Assembly: GCA_946405475.1 (NCBI GenBank)
Contig: CAMJHI010000046.1
Location: forward strand, 1 to 11,203
DNA from: an uncultured Clostridia bacterium
GTDB taxonomy: Bacteria; Bacillota; Clostridia; Oscillospirales; Acutalibacteraceae
DNA length: 11,203 bases
Direction of reading: 5' to 3'
Made by a program: the position numbers and the translations under genes. Shown piece by piece: positions 6,045 to 11,203 of this stretch. Each line of letters opens with the position of its first letter. Positions within the stretch are counted from its first letter, which is position 1. The notes under the pieces are model-generated. The model did not search any database and was not told the DNA's origin. It saw only the letters and a program-made list of their open reading frames with translations.

Positions 6045-6716
6045 TTACAGTTGATATACGCCGGAATCGAGCCGGACGAATTCTTTTTTATCCACGGCGA
6101 AGAACTGTCTGACGGGTTCCTCAAATTTCAGGTAATCCGCCACGGCGTAATCCAGCAGTGAAACCGTGCGCACCTTGCGGGAGCCTTCGTTGCAAATGAA
6201 CAGTGTGTCGCCGTATCGCACAACGGAAACGGGCTTCTCAAACGCGGACGCTTCCTTGCTGCCGATGCGCATCTGCACGCGCTTGTCGTCGATGGAATAG
6301 CAGATCACAGCGTTCATCGTGGGCACGACGCCCCAGAAGTTGCGTCCGTCCGGCGCGACGCCGTTGATGATCTCGCCGTGGTATTCGAGCTTGCCCGTGA
6401 ACGTGGCGATCCCTCTGGCGTTGAACACGCCGAAATCGCCGTCGGGATAAAGCAAAACCGCTTCGCCGCCGGTGAGAATGCCGCATTCGCACGAAACGTA
6501 ATCCTTGACCTGCGACGTGATCTCTTTGTAGGCGTCGCCGAACTTGGCCTCGAAATACACCCATTTGGTGATCGGCACGGCTTTGTCGTTGGCGGCGTCG
6601 TAGCCGTAGAATTCACCCTTGACCTTGCCGTCGGGCAGGCGATTTGGCTGTATGTAGAAAAAACCGCCCGGAACGGGCAGTAAACCGACGATATTGGCAT
6701 CCAGTAACTTTTTCAA
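6045..6716 (-). CDS. Conserved-looking hypothetical protein, possible beta-propeller-like repeats, TTG start
   Basis: 223 residues, no signal peptide and no membrane segment, so probably cytoplasmic. I do not recognise the family. It is rich in short beta-strand patterns with GGFFY, GDFGVFN, DGRNFWGVV and GDTLFICN, recalling repeated strands of propeller-type proteins, but no catalytic motif is visible. The start is inferred to be TTG at 6716: an in-frame TAA lies just upstream (minus-strand 6728-6726), no ATG is near, and AAGGTGATC, a good ribosome binding match, sits five or so bases before the TTG. It could be transcribed with DUF1292, which lies 236 bases upstream on the same strand without an obvious terminator between, or from an unseen promoter in the repeat region. 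Confidence 0.75.
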   Translation of the reverse strand: MKKLLDANIVGLLPVPGGFFYIQPNRLPDGKVKGEFYGYDAANDKAVPITKWVYFEAKFGDAYKEITSQVKDYVSCECGILTGGEAVLLYPDGDFGVFNARGIATFTGKLEYHGEIINGVAPDGRNFWGVVPTMNAVICYSIDDKRVQMRIGSKEASAFEKPVSVVRYGDTLFICNEGSRKVRTVSLLDYAVADYLKFEEPVRQFFAVDKKEFVRLDSGVYQL

Positions 6717-6726
6717 ATGATCACCT

Positions 6727-6950
6727 TAAAAACAAGGCACCCCGCCGAGCCGTAGATGGCGAATAATAACCTGCGCTTCAGCAGGTGGGCAGCCGCCCAG
6801 CAGGTTCACGCTCCCTTCGTCCGCCAAAGGCGGGAGGTCTGCAATCCGCTGCCGGAGCCGGCATTCCCGTTTTAAAAATGTAGGGTTAGTATTGCCGAAC
6901 TTTTCTCGCACAGGGCAGGGCGCCTATTCAATTGTAGCGGAATCGGAGGC
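6727..6950. repeat. Hairpin-rich, apparently decayed repeat region
   Basis: This 224-base gap holds a 6-base-pair stem at 6769-6786 (ACCTGC with GCAGGT) and a short GGGC/GCCC stem at 6787-6798. The string GTAGGGT, four bases, ATTGCCGA (6880-6898) resembles the right half of the paired-hairpin element at 1984-2005, with three bases missing. An open minus-strand frame at 6726-6911 has no ribosome binding site and a low-complexity composition, and I do not count it as a gene. No promoter for the downstream minus-strand gene is evident. Confidence 0.45.
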
Positions 6951-6952
6951 TT

Positions 6953-7261
6953 TTATTCCTCTTCTTCGTCTTCTTCCTCTTCAAACAGATCCATCAGCCG
7001 TTCTTCAAACAACTGACCGACCTCGTTGAATTCATCGTCGTCTTCGATCTGGGACAGGTAGGTCTCACCGTTTTCTTCCGTGACCTGCAGAATGATGATG
7101 TCGCCGTCATCCTGAAGCTGCTCGGCGGCGTCATCATAGATCGGCAGCAGGGCCACGTAGCGGCCTTTGTCGGTCTCGATGCGGTCAAGCTCTTCAAACA
7201 TGTGTTCCTTACCGGCTTCGTCAACGACGCTGACGATATCGGGATCGTATTCTTTGCTCAT
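6953..7261 (-). CDS. DUF1292 family protein (YrzB-like)
   Basis: A 102-residue acidic protein beginning MSKEYDPDIVSVVDEAG, with the family core around residues 10-75, including FEELDRIETD, YVALLPIYDD and DIIILQVTEENGE. The last nine or so residues are almost all Glu/Asp. DUF1292 proteins such as Bacillus YrzB are widespread in Firmicutes and have no firmly established role. They often sit near ruvX (yrrK) and alaS, but here the gene stands alone. GGGAG at 7270-7274 lies eight bases before the ATG, and an excellent sigma-A promoter lies directly upstream, implying steady vegetative expression. It is divergent from yunB. Confidence 0.92.
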   Translation of the reverse strand: MSKEYDPDIVSVVDEAGKEHMFEELDRIETDKGRYVALLPIYDDAAEQLQDDGDIIILQVTEENGETYLSQIEDDDEFNEVGQLFEERLMDLFEEEEDEEEE

Positions 7262-7291
7262 TGTTTTACTCCCATCCGTTCTTCTAAGGTC

Positions 7292-7320
7292 ATTTTACAA
7301 TGGAATGCGCGATTAGTCAA
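7292..7320 (-). promoter_or_regulatory. Sigma-A promoter for the DUF1292 gene
   Basis: On the minus strand, TTGACT (7320-7315), exactly 17 bases, then TAAAAT (7297-7292). Transcription would begin near 7285, giving a leader of about 24 bases that just covers the ribosome binding site. Confidence 0.8.
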
Positions 7321-7340
7321 GAGAAACTGCTTACAAATTC

Positions 7341-7370
7341 ATGACAACATTCTGACATTCCGCATAAAAT
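7341..7370 (+). promoter_or_regulatory. Candidate promoter for yunB
   Basis: ATGACA (7341-7346), 18 bases and TAAAAT (7365-7370) fit a sigma-A promoter. The wider string CATAAAAT (7363-7370) also matches seven of eight positions of the sporulation sigma-E -10 consensus CATACAAT, which would suit yunB, a mother-cell gene in Bacillus. No good sigma-E -35 is seen at the right spacing, so the sigma factor is undecided. Confidence 0.5.
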
Positions 7371-7391
7371 GGAACGGGGGAGGCGAGCGGC

Positions 7392-8030
7392 ATGAGAGGG
7401 TATCGCGGCAGACGGAGCCGAAGGGCTGTTTTTTCGGCGGTCTGTCTGCTTCTGGCAGCGGTCACGGTGTTCTTGCTGCTTGACGCCCGCGTTCGCCCGC
7501 TGGTGCGGCGCCTGACGGCCGTGCAGGCCAAAACGCTGGCGGCACAGGCGGCGGGGCAGGGGGTCGAGACCGCCCTGGCGCAGTGCCGGACGGATTATGC
7601 CTCGCTGGCGGAATTGCAGCGGGAGGCGAGCGGCCGGGTCGTTTCGGTGCAGATGAACGCCCTTGCTGTGAATCAGGTGCGCGCGTCGGTGAACCGGGCG
7701 GTGACGGCGGCGCTGGCCGATCTGGCGGCCAAGCCGCTGAACGTGCCGATCGGCTCGCTCACGGGGCTGGCGCTGCTCAACGGCCGCGGGCCGCGGCTGC
7801 CGGTGCTCATCAACGTGACGGGCAGCGCGGAATCGGCGATCGAAAACCGGTTTGAGTCGGCCGGCGCGAACCAGACGCTGCATCAGATCTTTATGAAGAC
7901 CACGGTCACCGTGCTCACGGTGTTCCCGGGCGGCGACACGAAAACGACCTACACCGCCACCGTTTTGCTGGCGGAAACGGTCATTGTCGGCACGGTACCC
8001 AACGCCTACGCCCAGTGGTCGCAAAAATAA
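7392..8030 (+). CDS. yunB: Sporulation protein YunB
   Basis: 212 residues with a basic N-terminus, one membrane segment (about 13-30) and an extracytoplasmic domain. Family landmarks are VSVQMNALAVNQV (84-96), PIGSLTGLALLNGRGP (119-134), NRFESAGANQTLHQI (152-166) and ETVIVGTVPNAY (195-206), which together identify YunB. In Bacillus it is made in the mother cell under sigma E and contributes to spore formation; its biochemical role is not defined. Here it supports the organism being a spore former. The ATG follows GGGGAGG (7377-7383) by eight bases. The gene is unusually GC-rich and Ala-rich compared with Bacillus members. It is divergent from DUF1292 and ends at a bidirectional terminator. 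Confidence 0.92.
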   Translation: MRGYRGRRSRRAVFSAVCLLLAAVTVFLLLDARVRPLVRRLTAVQAKTLAAQAAGQGVETALAQCRTDYASLAELQREASGRVVSVQMNALAVNQVRASVNRAVTAALADLAAKPLNVPIGSLTGLALLNGRGPRLPVLINVTGSAESAIENRFESAGANQTLHQIFMKTTVTVLTVFPGGDTKTTYTATVLLAETVIVGTVPNAYAQWSQK

Positions 8031-8032
8031 AA

Positions 8033-8075
8033 TCAGCCGGACGGGAATGAATCCGCCCGGCTGAAGCCGTTTTTT
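8033..8075. terminator. Bidirectional terminator between yunB and the Ig-like gene
   Basis: An 8-base-pair stem (8033-8040 with 8057-8064) extends after one mismatch by three more pairs. On the minus strand it is followed at once by a T-rich tract (TTTTATTTTTG), a good terminator for the gene ending at 8081. On the plus strand the six-T run (8070-8075) lies five bases after the stem, so termination of yunB may be weaker. Confidence 0.8.
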
Positions 8076-8080
8076 AGCGA

Positions 8081-9505
8081 TCAGGTTTTGCTTTTGATGA
8101 AGTTATAGATGATTTTAAGGAGCTGAATGACGGCCTGAACGGGCTTGATCAGAACCTGCAGCCAGGTGGGCCACGCGGCGTCGACCTTGACGGTGCAGGT
8201 GTCGATGAAGCCGCCGTCCTTCGTGGTGGCGGTGATGGTGGCGCTGCCTTCGGCAACCGGGGTGACGCGGCCGGTCTTGCTCACGGCCACGATCTTTTCA
8301 TCCGAAGAGGTGAACACGATGTTGTCGCCGTTCGGCGCCGAGGTGGTGCCGTCGGAATAGGTGATGATGCATTCAAGGTCCTTGCTGCCCTCGCCCACAC
8401 GCAGGGTAACGTTCTTTTCTTTGAAGGCGACTGCCGAGGCGTTTTTGATGTTCGTGTCGACAATGATGCTGATCTCGCGGCGGACCTTGAGCACGGTGCC
8501 GTTGTATTTGACGGCGGCGGTGATGGTGGCCGTGCCGTTCTTGGTGCCGGTGTGGATGGTGCCCTGCTTGCTCACGGTGGCCACTTCTTCGTCGGAGCTG
8601 CTCCAGTCAATGGCGGCGTTCTTCACGTTGGTGGTCGCCTTGATGGTGCGGGTGACGTTGGTGCCCAGCTTCAACTCGGTCACGTAGGGATCCAGAATCA
8701 CGTTGGCGGGTTCCGCGGTGATCACGCAGGATTTGGTCACGGCGTCGGTCAGGGTGCGGCCGGTGCTGTAATAGAACACGGCGCGCACGGTGACGTTGAT
8801 CGTTTTTGTGAATTTATTTTCGCTCGACGGGAACGCCACGGAAACGATGCCGTCCTCGTTGACAGTCACGATCTTGCTTTCGTCAATGTCGGCGGTCTTG
8901 GAGTCGTCAACGGATTCCCAGTAGTAGTTGAGGTAGTTGACGTTCATGTCGGAAAGCTGCAGTGAGAGAGTGTCGCCGGAAACCATCTTGGCGGTCTTGT
9001 TGTTGATGCGCAGCGCCAGCGCGGGCAGATCGGCGCAGTAGGCGTTGAAGGAAAATTCGGTCTTGGCGTCGTCCGCGCCGCTGCCGTCGATCTGAACATA
9101 ATAGGTGCCGACGGGAGCACCCTTGAGCGTGATGGTCGAGGGGGTGTTGGCGGCGATGTCCACGTTGTAGGAGCTGTATTTGGTCTCGCCGACGGTGAAC
9201 TGGACGGTACCTTCGATCGAAACGGTGAACTCGATCTTTTTGTCGGTGCGCACGCTGAATTCGATGTCGCGCACGGCGGTGTTGATGACCTTGTAGAAGC
9301 GGTGCTCGCTGTTGAGCAGCGTGCCGTAAACGGTTTCGCCCACGGCAAACAGGGCGGCGTTCGTGAGGGAATCGCCGGCCGGCGCGATGTAGCGCTTGCC
9401 GCTGTTCTGCTCATAGGCGCCCGCGTTGACGGCCGCGACGGTCAGAACGCTGAAAGCCATGATCAGCGACAGCACAAGGGATAAGGCTTTTTTCATGCTT
9501 TTCAT
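8081..9505 (-). CDS. Secreted Ig-like (Big_2) surface protein with amphipathic C-terminal tail
   Basis: 474 residues with a signal peptide (1-30, hydrophobic core LSLVLSLIMAFSVLTVAAV, probable cleavage near NAGA). Residues 45-156 form a beta-rich domain resembling pre-peptidase C-terminal (PPC-like) modules, with GTYYVQIDG near its end. Three Ig-like units follow: about 160-263 (divergent), 268-350 and 354-441 (Big_2, each with a W/F-[ST]-SSDE-x-x-[AV] pattern and a G-x-A-T-I-T-A strand). The protein ends in a 30-residue tail (445-474, LQVLIKPVQAVIQLLKIIYN at its heart) whose polar residues fall at alternating 3- and 4-residue steps. No LPXTG or catalytic residues are seen. It is probably an adhesin-like or structural surface protein. 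The ATG follows AGGAGG by eight bases. It is divergent from the CdaR-type regulator. Confidence 0.88.
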   Translation of the reverse strand: MKSMKKALSLVLSLIMAFSVLTVAAVNAGAYEQNSGKRYIAPAGDSLTNAALFAVGETVYGTLLNSEHRFYKVINTAVRDIEFSVRTDKKIEFTVSIEGTVQFTVGETKYSSYNVDIAANTPSTITLKGAPVGTYYVQIDGSGADDAKTEFSFNAYCADLPALALRINNKTAKMVSGDTLSLQLSDMNVNYLNYYWESVDDSKTADIDESKIVTVNEDGIVSVAFPSSENKFTKTINVTVRAVFYYSTGRTLTDAVTKSCVITAEPANVILDPYVTELKLGTNVTRTIKATTNVKNAAIDWSSSDEEVATVSKQGTIHTGTKNGTATITAAVKYNGTVLKVRREISIIVDTNIKNASAVAFKEKNVTLRVGEGSKDLECIITYSDGTTSAPNGDNIVFTSSDEKIVAVSKTGRVTPVAEGSATITATTKDGGFIDTCTVKVDAAWPTWLQVLIKPVQAVIQLLKIIYNFIKSKT

Positions 9506-9541
9506 TTTACTTTCCTCCTAAAAATACTTTTCAGCACTCTC

Positions 9542-9570
9542 ATCATATCAAATTCCGCGCAAATTGTCAA
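9542..9570 (-). promoter_or_regulatory. Strong sigma-A promoter for the Ig-like surface protein
   Basis: On the minus strand, TTGACA (9570-9565), a perfect -35, then 17 bases and TATGAT (9547-9542). The start would be near 9535, about 30 bases before the ATG. This is the best promoter match in the window and predicts high expression unless repressed. Confidence 0.85.
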
Positions 9571-9618
9571 CAAAATATGAACAAAACCTTACTTTCCCGC
9601 TTCTCTCCCTCGGCTCGC

Positions 9619-9670
9619 CCGGGATTGTGAAAAATGCCGATGGCCGGGATTGTGCAATTTGACATCGGCA
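9619..9670. promoter_or_regulatory. Candidate operator: direct and inverted repeats in the regulator's divergent spacer
   Basis: CCGGGATTGTG occurs twice, at 9619-9629 and 9644-9654, with a 25-base period. Overlapping this, TGCCGATG (9635-9642) and CATCGGCA (9663-9670) form a perfect 8-base inverted repeat. The cluster sits between the two divergent promoters, about 50-130 bases from each. Placement suggests a binding site for the neighbouring CdaR/PucR-type regulator; this is inference. Confidence 0.45.
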
Positions 9671-9770
9671 AAATCGGACGGCAAATCTTGAATTTTTGTG
9701 CGATAACACGAAAGAAAACGAAAAAAAAGGTTAAAATTTCAAAAGTTTGTAAAAAGTAAGGCTCAAGCTC

Positions 9771-9799
9771 TTGCAAAGAGCCATGCTTTTGTGTAAAAT
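9771..9799 (+). promoter_or_regulatory. Promoter for the CdaR/PucR-type regulator, with an overlapping palindrome
   Basis: TTGCAA (9771-9776), 17 bases and TAAAAT (9794-9799) fit a sigma-A promoter, with a start near 9806 and a leader of about 47 bases. The -35 lies inside the inverted repeat GCTCT-TGCAA-AGAGC (9767-9781), which could be an autoregulatory operator. The stretch just upstream is very A-rich. Confidence 0.6.
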
Positions 9800-9852
9800 G
9801 TATATGGTTTATATCGTCACTTTGTCTAAAACACCGTTTGGAGGTTTTCCGC

Positions 9853-10938
9853 ATGTCAAACAGGCTTTTTCAAGGGATCATTCACCAGATGCGCGACGCG
9901 ATCGGCAGAACCGTCGGCGTCATTGACGAAACCGGCACGATCATTTCCTGCAGCGAGCTGGGCAGGATCGGCGAGGTTTGTACGTTCCAGGCCGAAGAAT
10001 ATCTGTCCAAAGACGAATCCTTCTGCGTGGATGGCAAAACCTACACTCCCTTCGGCTCGGCGCTTCACCCGGAATATGCCGCCTTTGTCGACGGTGACGA
10101 CGATCTGTCCAAAAAATATGCCGACGTGATCGCTCTTTCGCTGGCGAACGTCAAGCAGTTTTACGACGAAAAGTACGACCGCGGAAACTTCATCAAAAAC
10201 GTCGTGCTCGACAACATTCTGCCCGGCGATATTTACCTGAAAGCGCGCGAGCTTCGTTTCACCTCCGATTCGTCCCGCGTGGTTTTGCTCATCCGCATCC
10301 CCGAACACAACGACATGGCTCTGTTCGACATTGTCCAGAATCTCTTCCCGGACAAGTCCAAGGACTTTGTCATCAATATCAACGAAACCGACATTGCGAT
10401 CGTGAAGGAAGTGCGGCCCAACATTGAAACGCGCGACCTTGAAAAGCTGGCTCGTTCCATCGCCGATTCGCTGAGCAGCGAGGCTTACACCCGCTGCCTC
10501 ATCGGCATCGGCACGGTGGTGGAAGGCATCAAGGAACTGGCCCGTTCGTTCAAGGAGGCGCAGGTCGCGCTTGAAGTCGGTAAGGTTTTCGACACCGAAA
10601 AAGAGATCGTGAGCTACGACAATCTTGGCATCGCCCGTTTGATCTATCAGCTCCCGACCACCCTGTGCGAAATGTTCCTGCGTGAGGTGTTTAAGCGCGG
10701 CTCCATCGACACGCTCGATCAGGAAACGCTGTTCACCATTCAGAAATTTTTCGAAAACAACCTCAATGTGTCCGAAACCTCCCGCAAGCTGTTCGTGCAC
10801 CGCAACACGCTGGTCTATCGTCTGGAAAAAATCAACAAGCTCACCGGGCTTGATCTGCGCGAATTTGACGATGCGATCGTGTTCAAGGTGGCGCTGATGG
10901 TCAAGAAATATCTTGACGCCAACCCGATCAAGTATTGA
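9853..10938 (+). CDS. CdaR/PucR-family transcriptional regulator
   Basis: 361 residues from the ATG at 9853, eight bases after TTGGAGG; an upstream TTG at 9838 lies in the ribosome binding site and is rejected. Residues about 7-45 (GRTVGVIDETGTIIS, then a GRIGE) resemble the start of the sugar-diacid recognition domain of CdaR. Residues about 140-260 match the degenerate GGDEF-like middle domain of this family, with SFKEAQVALEVG. The C-terminus (290-350) is a PucR-type helix-turn-helix, NVSETSRKLFVHRNTLVYRL, followed by INKLTGLDL. It should bind DNA, probably responding to a small molecule; the ligand is unknown. It is divergent from the Ig-like surface gene and is followed 80 bases later by ftsE without a clear terminator. 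Confidence 0.88.
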   Translation: MSNRLFQGIIHQMRDAIGRTVGVIDETGTIISCSELGRIGEVCTFQAEEYLSKDESFCVDGKTYTPFGSALHPEYAAFVDGDDDLSKKYADVIALSLANVKQFYDEKYDRGNFIKNVVLDNILPGDIYLKARELRFTSDSSRVVLLIRIPEHNDMALFDIVQNLFPDKSKDFVININETDIAIVKEVRPNIETRDLEKLARSIADSLSSEAYTRCLIGIGTVVEGIKELARSFKEAQVALEVGKVFDTEKEIVSYDNLGIARLIYQLPTTLCEMFLREVFKRGSIDTLDQETLFTIQKFFENNLNVSETSRKLFVHRNTLVYRLEKINKLTGLDLREFDDAIVFKVALMVKKYLDANPIKY

Positions 10939-10969
10939 TTCCTCAATTCTGCGGTCGGCGTCGCAGGTG

Positions 10970-10992
10970 GACCGCCGCTTCGTTCGGCGGTC
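10970..10992 (+). other. Hairpin in the ftsE leader
   Basis: A perfect 8-base-pair stem, GACCGCCG (10970-10977) with CGGCGGTC (10985-10992) and a seven-base loop, lies 26 bases before the ftsE start. No T run follows on either strand, so it is not a standard terminator. It may be an mRNA processing or stability hairpin, or a remnant of a repeat. Confidence 0.5.
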
Positions 10993-11018
10993 GCGTGAAT
11001 GAGAGGAAAAGAAACAGC

Positions 11019-11203
11019 ATGATAGAATTTAAGAATGTTTCCAAAAGCTATGGAAACGGAACCAAAGCGCTCGATAACGTCAGCATGAAGATCGAGCAGG
11101 GTGAGTTTGTCTTTATCGTCGGTGATTCCGGCGCCGGCAAGAGCACACTGCTCAAAATCATCATGCGTGAAGAGGTGGCGACCGAGGGCACGGTCGTCAT
11201 CAA
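11019..11203 (+). CDS. ftsE: FtsE, cell division ABC transporter ATP-binding protein (3' partial)
   Basis: 61 codons are visible before the window ends. The N-terminus MIEFKNVSKSYGNGTKALDN and the Walker A motif GDSGAGKST (35-43) followed by LLKIIMREE (44-52) are typical of FtsE; the REE after the P-loop helix separates it from most other ABC ATPases. FtsE pairs with the membrane protein FtsX to control peptidoglycan hydrolases at division or elongation; ftsX should follow outside the window. The ATG lies about 12 bases after GAGAGG, a slightly long spacing. No promoter is seen in the 80 bases after the regulator, so read-through from it is plausible. Confidence 0.88.
   Translation, partial: MIEFKNVSKSYGNGTKALDNVSMKIEQGEFVFIVGDSGAGKSTLLKIIMREEVATEGTVVI

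Noticed and set aside
6726..6911. Small minus-strand open frame of about 61 codons before the TTG-start gene
   Set aside because: No ribosome binding site, low-complexity repeat-like composition, and it lies wholly in the hairpin-rich repeat region.
9856..10800. 314-codon minus-strand open frame opposite the CdaR/PucR-type regulator
   Set aside because: It has no domain; the plus strand carries an intact regulator with a helix-turn-helix and a good ribosome binding site.

Overview
The window looks like a chromosomal stretch from a GC-rich, spore-forming member of the Clostridia, most likely a gut Oscillospiraceae/Ruminococcaceae-type bacterium. The evidence is a YunB sporulation protein, a DUF1292 (YrzB-like) protein, ftsE, strong AGGAGG-type ribosome binding sites, sigma-A-like promoters, and secreted proteins with Big_2, InlB-repeat and dockerin-like modules. 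The intergenic hairpin repeats are of a style I associate with gut Firmicutes. The species cannot be fixed from the sequence alone.

Layout. Positions 1-1882 (+) hold the 3' part of a large multidomain surface protein: InlB-type repeat, five Cys-pair repeats, Big_2, dockerin-like domain and an amphipathic tail. Positions 1883-2492 are a 610-base convergent intergenic region packed with hairpin repeats and two terminators. Positions 2493-3515 (-) encode a GH130 mannoside phosphorylase, and 3590-4645 (-) a surface-type metallophosphoesterase. A divergent control region with face-to-face promoters leads into 4902-5975 (+), a secreted lysozyme-like protein. Then come an unrecognised 223-residue protein with a TTG start (6045-6716, -), a decayed repeat region (6727-6950), DUF1292 (6953-7261, -) and yunB (7392-8030, +). 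Positions 8081-9505 (-) encode a secreted Ig-like protein. It is divergent from a CdaR/PucR-type regulator (9853-10938, +), which is followed by the start of ftsE (11019 to the window end).

How the genes fit together. Four of the ten genes make proteins for the cell envelope or outside, with no LPXTG motif. All four have a terminal hydrophobic helix with polar residues every 3-4 positions: C-terminal in three, N-terminal in the phosphoesterase. This shared end is the most interesting signal in the window and suggests a common, possibly undescribed, way of attaching proteins to the membrane or surface. The CdaR/PucR regulator could control the divergent Ig-like gene, because the shared spacer holds a direct repeat, an inverted repeat and clear promoters on both strands. 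The remaining genes (GH130, DUF1292, yunB, ftsE) look like ordinary housekeeping or catabolic genes placed side by side rather than one operon.
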